Assembly (NCBI RefSeq): GCF_007828725.1
Contig: NZ_VIUW01000002.1
Location: 310,001-374,000, forward strand
Reading direction: 5' to 3'
From: Marihabitans asiaticum
GTDB taxonomy: Bacteria; Actinomycetota; Actinomycetes; Actinomycetales; Dermatophilaceae
DNA: 64,000 nucleotides
The position numbers were made by a program, and so were the translations under genes. Below are positions 7,336 to 15,682 of the stretch, piece by piece. Position 1 is the stretch's first letter. Each line of letters begins with the position of its first letter. The notes under the pieces were generated by a model. The model worked only from the letters and a program-made list of their open reading frames with translations, made no database searches and was not told the DNA's origin.

Positions 7336-10197
7336 TCACGTCCGCTTCGAGGCCGCCTTCTTCGTCGTGCTCGCCGCCTTCTTCGCGGTGGACTTCTTGG
7401 CCGTGCCCGAGGCCGTCTTCGCGGTCTTCTTGGCCGTGCCCGAGGCCTTCTTCGCGGTCTTCTTCGCCGCTGACTTCTTCCGGGTCGTCGGCCCCTTCGC
7501 GCGTTTCTCGGCAAGCAGCTCGTAAGCCCGCTCGGCGGTGATCGACTCCGGCTCGTCGCCCCGCCGCAGGGTGGCGTTGGTCGCCCCGTCGGTGACGTAC
7601 GGCCCGAATCGCCCGTCCTTGACGACGACCTCGTTGCCGCTCTCGGGGTCGGTGCCGAGCTCACGCAACGGCGGCTTGGCCGCCGCGCGACCGCGTCGCT
7701 TCGGCTGGGCGTAGATCGCCTGCGCCTCCTCGAGGGTGATGTCGAAGAGCTGCTGCTCGGTCTCCAGGCTCCGGCTGTCCTTGCCCTTCTTCAGGTAGGG
7801 GCCGTACCGGCCGTTCTGGGCCGTGATCTCGACCTCGGCCTCGCGCTCGGTGCCGTCCTCGTCGGTGGTCGTCTCGGTGACGGTGCCGACGACCCGAGGG
7901 AGAGACAGGAGGCGAAGGGCGGTGGGCAGCTCGATCGTCGCGAGATCCATGTCCGCGAAGAGGCTGGCGGTCTTCGGCTTGACCTTGGCCTTGCCGGTCT
8001 TCGCCGCCTCCTCGTCGGTGAGCACCTCGGTGACGTACGGCCCGTACCGGCCCGCCTTGGCCACGACCACCCGACCGGTCTCGGGGTTGGTGCCGAGCTC
8101 ACGCCCGTCGTCCGCGGACTGCGCCAGCAGCTCACGCCCCTTCGCCGCGGTCATCTCGTCCGGGGCGATGTCCTCGGGCATGTTCGCCCGGCGAGGCTTG
8201 CCGTCCTCGGTCTGCGCGGGCTCGCCCAGCTCGCCGGTCACCTCGCCGGTGGCGGGGTCGACCCCGGCAGGGGCGACCTCCTCGACGTAGGGGCCGTAGC
8301 GTCCCACCCGCACGACGATCCCGTCACCGATGGGGACGGTGCTCACCCCCTTCGCGTCGATCTCGCCGAGGTCCTCGACCATCGCCCGCAGGCCGACCGC
8401 GCTCGTCGCCTCGTCACCGTTGTAGAAGCGGTTCAGCCAGCGCACCCGGTCGCTGTCGCCGGCCGCGATCTCGTCGAGGTCCTCCTCCATCCGCGCGGTG
8501 AAGTCGTAGTCGACGAGCTGGGGGAAGTGCCGCTCCATCAACTGGGTGGCGGCGAAGGCCAGCCAGGTCGCCACCAGCGCCGATCCCTGCCGGCGCACGT
8601 ACCCGCGATCCTGCACGGTGGCCACGGTGGAGGCATAGGTCGAGGGCCGGCCGATGCCGAGCTCCTCCATCTTCTTCACCAGGCTGGCCTCGGTGTAGCG
8701 CGGCGGCGGGGAGGTCTCGTGCCCGTCCGCGCTCGCCCGGACGACGTCGAGCCCGGCGCCCTCCCCGAGCTTGGGCAGCCGGCGCTCCTCGGCGTCGCCC
8801 CCGCTGCCGTCGCCCGAACGGGTCTCGTCCTTGCCCTCCTCGTAGGCGGCCAGGAAGCCCTTGAAGGTGATGACCGTCCCCGAGACGCTCAGCTCGGCGT
8901 CGCTGCCCGCTGGGCAGCCGCTGATGTCGGCCGCGATCTTGATCGTGGCGGTCGACCCCTTCGCGTCCGCCATCTGCGAGGCCACGGTGCGCTTCCAGAT
9001 CAGCTCGTAGAGGCGGAACTCGTCTCCGCGCAGCTCGCCCTGGACCTGAGCCGGGGTGCGGAAGTGGTCGCCGGCCGGACGGATCGCCTCGTGCGCCTCC
9101 TGGGCACCCTTGGCCTTCTTGCCGTAGACCCGCGGCTGGTCGGGGACGTAGTCGCCGCCGTACATGTCCCGCGCCTGGCCCCGCGCCGCGCGGATCGCGG
9201 TCTGCGACAGGTTGGTCGAGTCGGTCCGCATGTAGGTGATGTAGCCGTTCTCGTACAGCCGCTGCGCCACCCGCATCGCGTCCCGGCTGCCGAGGCGCAG
9301 CTTGCGCGAGGCCTCCTGCTGCAGGGTCGAGGTGGTGAAGGGGGCATACGGGCGGCGGGTGTACGGCTTCTCGGTGACCGCGGAGACGTGCGCGCGGGCC
9401 GAGCGGAGAGCGTCGGCCACCTGGGTCGCTTCGGCCTCGTCGAGGTGGCGGGCGTCCGCCTTCTTCAGCGTGCCGTCGTCGGCGAAGTCGCGGCCGGTCG
9501 CGATCCGGCTGCCGTCCAGGGCGGTCAGCCGGGCCGAGAACTCCTCCCGGGTGGTCTTCGGGGTGAAGGTGCCGGTGACGTCCCAGTACGAGGCGGCGAC
9601 GAAGGCCATCCGCTCCCGCTCGCGCTCGACGACGATCCGGGTGGCGACCGACTGCACCCGCCCCGCCGAGAGGCCCTGCTTGATCTTGCGCCACAGCACC
9701 GGGCTGATGTCGAAGCCGTAGAGCCGGTCGAGGATCCGGCGCCCCTCCTGGGCGTCGACGAGATCCATGTCGATGTCACGGGTGGCCTCGATCGCCCGCT
9801 GGATCGCCTCCTGGGTGATCTCGTGGAAGACCATCCGCTTGACCGGCACCTTGGGGGCGAGTGCCTCGTGCAGGTGCCAGGCGATCGCCTCGCCCTCGCG
9901 GTCCTCATCGGTGGCGAGGTAGAGGGTGTCGGCGTCCTTGAGCAGGCGCTTGAGCTCGGCGACCTTCTTCTTCTTGTCCGGGTCGACGACGTAGAGGGCG
10001 TCGAAGGAGCCGTCCTCGACGTTGACCCCGAAGCGGCCGAACGGCCCCTTCTTCTCCTCGGCCGGCAGGTCACGGGGCTGCGGGATGTCACGGATGTGGC
10101 CCACCGAGGCCTCCACGACGAAGTCGGGACCGAGGTACCCGGCGATGGTCTTGGCCTTGGCCGGTGACTCCACGATGACGAGATTGCGAGCGCTCAT
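7336..10197 (-). CDS. topA: DNA topoisomerase I
   Basis: A 953-residue type IA topoisomerase that relaxes negative supercoils. The Toprim domain begins NLVIVESPAKAKTI; the catalytic tyrosine lies in YITYMRTDSTNLS. Several C-terminal repeats of the form GRYGPY(V/L) follow, the TopA_C modules typical of actinobacterial TopA, and the tail is a lysine/alanine-rich repeat (KKTAKKASGTAKK...). Start ATG 10197 is preceded by a clear AAGAGGAG site at about 10204-10211; longer frames upstream lack support. Position next to the helicase/tad region matches the conserved actinobacterial order. Confidence 0.97.
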   Translation of the reverse strand: MSARNLVIVESPAKAKTIAGYLGPDFVVEASVGHIRDIPQPRDLPAEEKKGPFGRFGVNVEDGSFDALYVVDPDKKKKVAELKRLLKDADTLYLATDEDREGEAIAWHLHEALAPKVPVKRMVFHEITQEAIQRAIEATRDIDMDLVDAQEGRRILDRLYGFDISPVLWRKIKQGLSAGRVQSVATRIVVERERERMAFVAASYWDVTGTFTPKTTREEFSARLTALDGSRIATGRDFADDGTLKKADARHLDEAEATQVADALRSARAHVSAVTEKPYTRRPYAPFTTSTLQQEASRKLRLGSRDAMRVAQRLYENGYITYMRTDSTNLSQTAIRAARGQARDMYGGDYVPDQPRVYGKKAKGAQEAHEAIRPAGDHFRTPAQVQGELRGDEFRLYELIWKRTVASQMADAKGSTATIKIAADISGCPAGSDAELSVSGTVITFKGFLAAYEEGKDETRSGDGSGGDAEERRLPKLGEGAGLDVVRASADGHETSPPPRYTEASLVKKMEELGIGRPSTYASTVATVQDRGYVRRQGSALVATWLAFAATQLMERHFPQLVDYDFTARMEEDLDEIAAGDSDRVRWLNRFYNGDEATSAVGLRAMVEDLGEIDAKGVSTVPIGDGIVVRVGRYGPYVEEVAPAGVDPATGEVTGELGEPAQTEDGKPRRANMPEDIAPDEMTAAKGRELLAQSADDGRELGTNPETGRVVVAKAGRYGPYVTEVLTDEEAAKTGKAKVKPKTASLFADMDLATIELPTALRLLSLPRVVGTVTETTTDEDGTEREAEVEITAQNGRYGPYLKKGKDSRSLETEQQLFDITLEEAQAIYAQPKRRGRAAAKPPLRELGTDPESGNEVVVKDGRFGPYVTDGATNATLRRGDEPESITAERAYELLAEKRAKGPTTRKKSAAKKTAKKASGTAKKTAKTASGTAKKSTAKKAASTTKKAASKRT

Positions 10198-10336
10198 AGG
10201 TGACTCCTCTTGCTCCGGCCTCGTGCCACGGATTCGTCGCGGCGCTGGACGAGGGCGCGAGTCGAACGGTAGCCCACGCATCGACCGGCCCTGCCAGGTC
10301 CTGCCGCACCCCCTTCGCAGTGGTTTCATCATCAAC

Positions 10337-10342
10337 TAAAAT
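10337..10342 (+). promoter_or_regulatory. -10 element TAAAAT, leaderless promoter of dioxygenase gene
   Basis: TAAAAT ends 7 bp before the ATG at 10350 and there is no convincing Shine-Dalgarno. In actinobacteria a TANNNT 6-8 bp before the start codon usually gives a leaderless mRNA beginning at the A of ATG. Confidence 0.6.
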
Positions 10343-10349
10343 TGGTGGC

Positions 10350-11132
10350 ATGACGATGCCTGTCGCTTTCCTCAGCCACGGCGCTCCACCGCTCGCCGAC
10401 GACGCCCGCTGGCGCGGCGAGCTCGCCGACTGGGCTGGACGGCTCCCCCGCCCCCGGGCCGTCCTCGTCGTCTCGGCCCACTGGGAGTCCGACCCGATCA
10501 CCCTCGGCGCCACCGAGGCGGGCACGCCCCTGGTCTACGACTTCTGGGGCTTCCCGCAGCGCTACTACGACGTCACCTATCGGGCTCCGACCGCGCCCTG
10601 GCTGGCCGACGAGGTGGCCGGGCTGCTGGGCGCGACCGGTGAGAGCGTTCGTCACGACCCCCGGCGGGGGCTGGACCACGGCGCCTACGTCCCCCTCGTC
10701 GAGATGTACCCCGAGGCTGACGTGCCGGTGCTCCAAATGTCGTTGCCGACCCTCGAGCCCCGCCGGCTGCTCGACGTCGGGCGCGCCCTGAGCCCCCTTC
10801 GCGATCAGGGGGTGCTCGTCCTCGGCAGCGGGTTCACCACCCACAACCTCGCCTGGTTCGACCCACGGGCCGGAGCGGACGCGACGGCCCCCACGGAGTC
10901 GGCCGAGTTCGACCACTGGGCGGCCGAGACGGTGGGGGCGGGCGATGTCGACGCCATGGCCGACTTCGCCCGGCGCGCCCCCGCTGCCCAGGTGGCACAT
11001 CCCCGGACCGAGCACTGGGCTCCCCTGCTCGTGGCGATGGGGGCGGGCGCCGAAGGGGGAACCCCGGCCGGGCGCACCGAGGTCGACGGCTTCTGGTTCG
11101 GCCTGAGCAAGAGGTCCTGGACCTTCGACTGA
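10350..11132 (+). CDS. DODA-type extradiol ring-cleavage dioxygenase (YgiD-like)
   Basis: A 260-residue LigB-superfamily protein. Conserved metal-site segments are FLSHGAPP, SAHWESD, HGAYVPL and GSGFTTHNL; the family coordinates zinc or iron and cleaves catechols such as DOPA. The usual family length is 250-270 residues. ATG 10350 is chosen from the leaderless-type promoter; a second in-frame ATG lies at 10356. It is divergent from topA and apparently monocistronic. The physiological substrate is unknown. Confidence 0.85.
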   Translation: MTMPVAFLSHGAPPLADDARWRGELADWAGRLPRPRAVLVVSAHWESDPITLGATEAGTPLVYDFWGFPQRYYDVTYRAPTAPWLADEVAGLLGATGESVRHDPRRGLDHGAYVPLVEMYPEADVPVLQMSLPTLEPRRLLDVGRALSPLRDQGVLVLGSGFTTHNLAWFDPRAGADATAPTESAEFDHWAAETVGAGDVDAMADFARRAPAAQVAHPRTEHWAPLLVAMGAGAEGGTPAGRTEVDGFWFGLSKRSWTFD

Positions 11133-11156
11133 CGCGCGGGTAGGACGACAGAAGTG

Positions 11157-11181
11157 GGCTGGCGACCGCCACCGGCCAGCC
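11157..11181 (+). terminator. Possible hairpin after dioxygenase gene
   Basis: GGCTGGC and GCCAGCC form a 7-bp stem around an 11-base loop, 24 bp after the dioxygenase stop. There is no T-tract, so this is only a candidate. Confidence 0.35.
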
Positions 11182-11321
11182 TGTGCCTGTCGGGTCCAGG
11201 CCCGCCCTTCGCACTCGTGTCGTCGTACCCGCGGGTCAGGTGAGCCCAGCCCTGGCCGGTAGCCTCGCGATCACCCGGCGGAGCAGTGCACCGCTGATGA
11301 CCGACGAAGGGAGGGAGCGCC

Positions 11322-11714
11322 GTGATCCGTCGCTGGCAGACGCTCGCCCTTGCGTGCCTGGTCGGGCTTGCGGGCTGCGCGTCCGGCGACACCCCCGAGG
11401 CGACCGTCGAGGACTTCGCCCAGGCGGCGTCCGCGGGCGACTTCGAGCGGGTGTGCGAGCTGCTCGACCCCGAGCAGCTCAAGGCGTTCGAGCTGTCGGC
11501 GCCGGACGAGAGCTGCCCGCAGACCTTGGCCGAGGTGGCGCAGGAGAGCCCGGGCGGGGCCCTCATCGGCGACCCGGACCAGCTCGAGATCGGCGAGGCC
11601 ACCGTCTCCGAGGACGGGGTGACCGCGACCGTGCCGACGACCTACGACGGCCGCTCCAGCGAGATCAAGCTGGTCCGCATCGACGACCGCTGGCGGGTCA
11701 ACCTCGGTCCGTGA
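11322..11714 (+). CDS. Small secreted lipoprotein (DUF4878-like)
   Basis: A 130-residue protein with a signal peptide and lipobox (LVGLAGC, Cys19). The mature part, PEATVEDFAQAASAGDFERVCELL...DDRWRVNL, resembles the NTF2-like DUF4878/lumazine-binding lipoproteins of actinobacteria. GTG 11322 is chosen because GAAGGGAGGGA lies just upstream and the signal peptide follows directly. Its last 17 bp overlap the convergent methyltransferase gene. Function unknown. Confidence 0.75.
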   Translation: MIRRWQTLALACLVGLAGCASGDTPEATVEDFAQAASAGDFERVCELLDPEQLKAFELSAPDESCPQTLAEVAQESPGGALIGDPDQLEIGEATVSEDGVTATVPTTYDGRSSEIKLVRIDDRWRVNLGP

Positions 11715-13245
11715 CACCACCGGCGACGAAGCCGTCGGCGACGAGCTCGCGCAGCAGCGCGACGGCCTGCTCCTGAGCCTGGGCGGCGTCGAGGTCGAGC
11801 AGCCCGGCGATCGCGGCCACCGCCTGACGCGCCGTAAGCTCCCCGTCGCAGACCGACAGCAGGGCGGCCCCGAGGGTGTCGAGGCCCGCGGTGCGCCCGA
11901 GGCCCGCGCCCTGCCGGGCGAGGATGAGCACCGGGTCGCTCTCGCCCGGTCGGGTGTGCCGCTCCTCGATGACGTCCGGCGCGCAGCGCCACGCGACGTC
12001 GAGGACCGCGTCGTCGTCATGCTCGGCCAGCCAGGTCCGGGCCCGCACCCCCTCCAGCACCCGTGGGCCCATCGGCTGCTCGACCGGCCCACGGTGGTCG
12101 ACCAGGTCGCGGAACGTGCCCCGCTCCCCCGCCGGCCGCTGCAGCACGATCACCCCGAAGCCGATCCGCGCGACCCCTCGGGCCGCGAAGTCGGCCAGCC
12201 ACGCCTCCTCGAGAGCTGCATGCTCCGGCGTGCCGGGGCGTTGCCCGCCGTCGCGGACCCAGGTCGCGGCGTACTCCGCAGGGTCCTGCTCCTCGCGCTG
12301 CACGACCCAGGCATCGAGCGGGGTCCCCCTTCGCTCGGCGTCGTCGAGCCAGCCACCGACGACGTCGCGCCAGTCACCCCCTTCGCCGGTCTCCCAGTTG
12401 CCCAGGAGCACCGCGAGCCCCCCGGGCTCGAGGTGGTCACCGACGCCGCGCACGAGGTCGGCGACCACCTCGTGCCCGGTGCCCTGCCCGTCCCGGTACT
12501 CGTAGACCGGCACGTCCTCGCGCCGGGGCGTGATGACGAAGGGGGGATTGCTCACCACGAGGTCGAAGCGCTCGCCGGCCACCGGCTCGAGCAGCGAACC
12601 GGACCGCATCTCCAGCTCGACGTCGGCGAGCGCGGCGTTGACCGACGCGTACCCCAGCGCCCGGGCGGCGACATCGGTCGCCACGACCTCACGGCAGTGG
12701 GTCGAGAGGTGCAGCGCCTGGACCCCGCACCCGGTGCCGAGGTCGAGGGCTCGGGCCACCTGCGGCCGCGGCGTCCACGAGGCCAGCGTCGTCGATGCTC
12801 CGCCGACCCCGAGGACGTGGTCGTGCGGCAGCGACGAGCCCAGGGCCAGCTCGCCGTGATCGGACGCCACGAGCCAGGTCGCGGCATCGGCCCCGTAGGG
12901 CATGAGGTCGCAGGTCGCGCGCAGACCCCCCTCTGCCGGGGCGGCCAGGCCGAGCTCGAGCAGCCCGCCCGCGCCGAGGGAGGGGCAGAGCTCGTCGAGC
13001 TCGGCGGCGTCGACCGGGTCGCCGAGGGTGAAGAAGCGCACGAAGGTGGCGAGCGGGCCGTCGAGATCGCGCAGCCGTCGGCGCACCGGCACGGGGTCGT
13101 CGCGGCGCAGGGCGGCGGCAGCGACCGGGCCGAGGAGCGTGCTCAGCGCGTCGCTGTCGACACCGTGACCGGCGAGATCGGCGCGCAGGTCGCGCAGCCC
13201 GGCCGGGTCGGTCAGGGGCGTCGTCCGGGAGTCCACGCCCGCCAT
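11698..13245 (-). CDS. SAM-dependent methyltransferase with NPPF motif
   Basis: A 515-residue protein. The N-terminal 170 residues form a helical domain of unknown function. The middle part is a class I Rossmann methyltransferase with ALDLGTGCGVQAL (SAM-binding motif I) and the catalytic NPPF motif seen in N6-adenine, PrmC/HemK and RsmC-type enzymes. The C-terminal part is a winged-helix-like extension. The target is probably an amide or exocyclic amine in rRNA or protein, but cannot be told from sequence. ATG 13245 is preferred because longer forms would run into ectA. Confidence 0.8.
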   Translation of the reverse strand: MAGVDSRTTPLTDPAGLRDLRADLAGHGVDSDALSTLLGPVAAAALRRDDPVPVRRRLRDLDGPLATFVRFFTLGDPVDAAELDELCPSLGAGGLLELGLAAPAEGGLRATCDLMPYGADAATWLVASDHGELALGSSLPHDHVLGVGGASTTLASWTPRPQVARALDLGTGCGVQALHLSTHCREVVATDVAARALGYASVNAALADVELEMRSGSLLEPVAGERFDLVVSNPPFVITPRREDVPVYEYRDGQGTGHEVVADLVRGVGDHLEPGGLAVLLGNWETGEGGDWRDVVGGWLDDAERRGTPLDAWVVQREEQDPAEYAATWVRDGGQRPGTPEHAALEEAWLADFAARGVARIGFGVIVLQRPAGERGTFRDLVDHRGPVEQPMGPRVLEGVRARTWLAEHDDDAVLDVAWRCAPDVIEERHTRPGESDPVLILARQGAGLGRTAGLDTLGAALLSVCDGELTARQAVAAIAGLLDLDAAQAQEQAVALLRELVADGFVAGGVTDRG

Positions 13246-13331
13246 GATCTCAGCCCCGCGCGGGGTCGTGGTCGGCGCGATCCTGGTGCCCGCGGGCCCG
13301 GCCGGGCCGACCTCGCTATCCTGGAGGCGAC

Positions 13332-13886
13332 ATGAGTCCTCACGATGACGCCGGTTCCCGCCCATCTGACCCCGACTCCACCCCCGGCCCCGAGCCGGTC
13401 TTCCGCCCGCCGACCGTCGACGACGGACTGCGCATGTGGGAGATCGCTCGCGACACCGGGGTGCTCGACCTCAACACCGAGTACGCGTATGCGCTGTGGG
13501 GTGCCGAGTTCGCCGACTCCTCGATCGTCGTCGAGGACGACGGGCGGATCGTCGGCTTCGTCACCGGCTTCATCCGGCCCAGCGAGCCCGACTCGCTCTT
13601 CGTCTGGCAGGTCGGCGTCGAGGCCGACCAGCGCGGCAAGGGGTACGCCAAGCGCATGCTCCACGCCCTGATGAACCGGTTGGCCGACCACGGGGTGGTG
13701 CGACTGCGCACCACCGTCACCGCGACCAACGAGGCGAGCCAGCGCACCTTCGCCGCGCTCGCCCGCGAGCGAGACCTCGACCTGGGGGTCGAGGAGTACA
13801 TGTCCGGCGAGCACCTTGGTGAGGGCTTCGTCGACGAGAACCTCTACACGGTCGGGTCCGAGCCCGAGCAGACCACAGGAGAGTGA
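13332..13886 (+). CDS. ectA: L-2,4-diaminobutyrate acetyltransferase (ectoine synthesis)
   Basis: A 184-residue GNAT enzyme that N-acetylates diaminobutyrate, the second step of ectoine synthesis. The acetyl-CoA loop QRGKGYAKRML and the FVTGFIRPSEPDSLFVWQVGV segment are characteristic of EctA. ATG 13332 follows GGAGG at about 13322-13328. It begins the ectABC operon; no ectD hydroxylase, dedicated aspartokinase or EctR regulator is present here, so the product is likely ectoine rather than hydroxyectoine. Confidence 0.95.
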   Translation: MSPHDDAGSRPSDPDSTPGPEPVFRPPTVDDGLRMWEIARDTGVLDLNTEYAYALWGAEFADSSIVVEDDGRIVGFVTGFIRPSEPDSLFVWQVGVEADQRGKGYAKRMLHALMNRLADHGVVRLRTTVTATNEASQRTFAALARERDLDLGVEEYMSGEHLGEGFVDENLYTVGSEPEQTTGE

Positions 13887-13891
13887 ACGAC

Positions 13892-15178
13892 ATGACAGCT
13901 GATGGCACGAGCGACATCTCCGCCTTCGAGAAGCACGAGTCCGAGGTCCGCAGCTACTCGCGCAACTGGCCGGTCGTCTTCGACACCGCGAAGGGGGCGA
14001 CCCTCACCACCGAGGACGGCGTCGAGTACCTCGACTTCTTCGGCGGCGCCGGGGCGCTGAACTACGGCCACAACGACGACGACATGAAGGCCGCGCTCCT
14101 GGAGTACGTCCAGCGCGACGGCATCACCCACTCGCTCGACAAGTACACGCCGGCCAAGCGGCGCTTCCTCGAGGCCTTCCAGTCGGTCATTATCGAGCCG
14201 CGCGGCCTGGACTACAAGGTCATGTTCCCCGGGCCGACCGGCACCAACGCGGTGGAGTCGGCGCTGAAGCTGGCGCGCAAGGTGACCGGCCGCGAGGCGA
14301 TCATCAACTTCACCAACTCCTTCCACGGCATGACGCTGGGCTCGCTCGCGGTGACCGGCAACTCGATGAAGCGTGCCGGCGCCGGGGTCCCCCTGGTGCA
14401 CGCCACCCCGATGCCCTACGACAACTACCTCGAAGGGGTCGAGTCCGACTTCAAGTGGATGGACCGCCTGCTCGAGGACTCCGGCTCCGGCCTGAACAAG
14501 CCGGCCGCAGTGATCGTCGAGTGCGTCCAGGGCGAGGGCGGCATCAACGCCGCGCGCGCCGATTGGCTGCGGGCCCTGCGTGACCTGTGCGACCGGCACG
14601 AGCTCTTGCTCATCGTCGACGAGGTGCAGATGGGATGCGGCCGGACCGGCGAGTTCTTCTCCTTCGAGTTCGCCGGCATCAAGCCCGACATCGTCGCCAT
14701 CTCGAAGTCGATCGGCGGCTACGGCCTGCCCCTGGCGCTGACCCTCTTCCGCCCGGAGCTCGACGAGTGGACCCCCGGCGAGCACAACGGGACCTTCCGC
14801 GGCAACAACATGGCCTTCGTCACCGCGGAGGTGGCGCTGCGCAAGTTCTGGTCCGACGACACCCTGGAGAAGCGGACGCTGGAGAACGGCCGCTGGCTGC
14901 GGGAGAAGTTCGCGCCCCTGGTCGAGAAGTTCCCCGGCCAGGTCGAGCTGCGCGGACGCGGCATGGCATTCGGTATCGCCTTCACCAACCCCGAGCTCTC
15001 CGAGCAGGTGATGAAGGAGTGCTTCGACAACCACCTGCTCGTCGAGACCGCCGGGCCGCAGGACGAGGTCGTGAAGTTCCTCGCCCCGCTGATCATCACC
15101 GACGAGGAGCGCCAGCGCGGCGCCGACATCACCTACGCGGCGGTCGAGCGCGCGCTCGCCCACGACGCCGCTGCCTGA
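13892..15178 (+). CDS. ectB: Diaminobutyrate--2-oxoglutarate aminotransferase
   Basis: A 428-residue class III PLP aminotransferase that converts aspartate semialdehyde to diaminobutyrate, the committed step to ectoine. The PLP lysine is in AISKSIGGYG (about residue 271); IVDEVQMGCGRTG is the cofactor-binding Asp region. ATG 13892 is preferred, with GGAGAG at 13878-13883 eight bases upstream; a GTG at 13883 overlapping the ectA stop is an alternative. Confidence 0.96.
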   Translation: MTADGTSDISAFEKHESEVRSYSRNWPVVFDTAKGATLTTEDGVEYLDFFGGAGALNYGHNDDDMKAALLEYVQRDGITHSLDKYTPAKRRFLEAFQSVIIEPRGLDYKVMFPGPTGTNAVESALKLARKVTGREAIINFTNSFHGMTLGSLAVTGNSMKRAGAGVPLVHATPMPYDNYLEGVESDFKWMDRLLEDSGSGLNKPAAVIVECVQGEGGINAARADWLRALRDLCDRHELLLIVDEVQMGCGRTGEFFSFEFAGIKPDIVAISKSIGGYGLPLALTLFRPELDEWTPGEHNGTFRGNNMAFVTAEVALRKFWSDDTLEKRTLENGRWLREKFAPLVEKFPGQVELRGRGMAFGIAFTNPELSEQVMKECFDNHLLVETAGPQDEVVKFLAPLIITDEERQRGADITYAAVERALAHDAAA

Positions 15179-15192
15179 TCGAGGAGGTCCCC

Positions 15193-15615
15193 ATGATCGT
15201 GCGAACCATCGACGAGATCACCGACACCGACCGGGACGTGAGCAACGAGGCCCAGACCTGGCGCTCGAAGCGGATCGTGCTTGCCGACGACCGGGTCGGC
15301 TTCTCCTTCCACGAGACGACCATCAAGGCGGGCACGACCAACGAGTTCCACTACGCCAACCACATCGAGGCGGTGTGGCTGGTCGAGGGCAAGGGCACGC
15401 TGACCAACCTCGAGACCGGCGAGGAGTTCGAGATCGGCGCCGGCTCGATGTACCTGCTCGACGGGAACGAGCGGCACCGGGTCGTCTGCGAGGAGCAGAT
15501 GCGCATGTACTGCGTCTTCAACCCGCCCGTCACCGGCCGTGAGGTGCACGACGAGGACGGCATCTACCCGCTCCTGCGGCTGCAGGAGGACGGCTCGGTC
15601 GTCCGGGAGAAGTAG
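15193..15615 (+). CDS. ectC: L-ectoine synthase
   Basis: A 140-residue cupin enzyme that cyclises gamma-N-acetyldiaminobutyrate to ectoine. Family-typical segments are MIVRTIDE, FHYANHIEAVWLVEGKG, YLLDGNERHRV and FNPPVTGREVHDEDG. It follows ectB by 14 bp with GAGGAGG at 15181-15187 as ribosome binding site. An 18-bp hairpin closes the operon. Confidence 0.97.
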   Translation: MIVRTIDEITDTDRDVSNEAQTWRSKRIVLADDRVGFSFHETTIKAGTTNEFHYANHIEAVWLVEGKGTLTNLETGEEFEIGAGSMYLLDGNERHRVVCEEQMRMYCVFNPPVTGREVHDEDGIYPLLRLQEDGSVVREK

Positions 15616-15629
15616 ACCCGGCACCGACG

Positions 15630-15668
15630 CGAAGGGGCCGCCCGGGATGATCCCGGGCGGCCCCTTCG
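15630..15668. terminator. Strong bidirectional terminator between ectC and hppA
   Basis: An 18-bp perfect stem (CGAAGGGGCCGCCCGGGA and its complement) encloses the loop TGA. It sits 14 bp after the ectC stop and 14 bp before the convergent hppA stop. The outer ends of the stem are an inverted pair of the dispersed CGAAGGGG word. Confidence 0.85.
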
Positions 15669-15682
15669 TGTGTCCGGTGCGC

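Noticed and set aside
8527-10167. Long plus-strand open frame opposite topA
   Set aside because: Antisense shadow: low-complexity Arg/Gly/Val/Leu composition, no motifs, opposite a certain gene.
11956-13335. 459-codon plus-strand frame opposite the methyltransferase
   Set aside because: The minus strand carries clear methyltransferase motifs; the plus frame is a GC-driven shadow.
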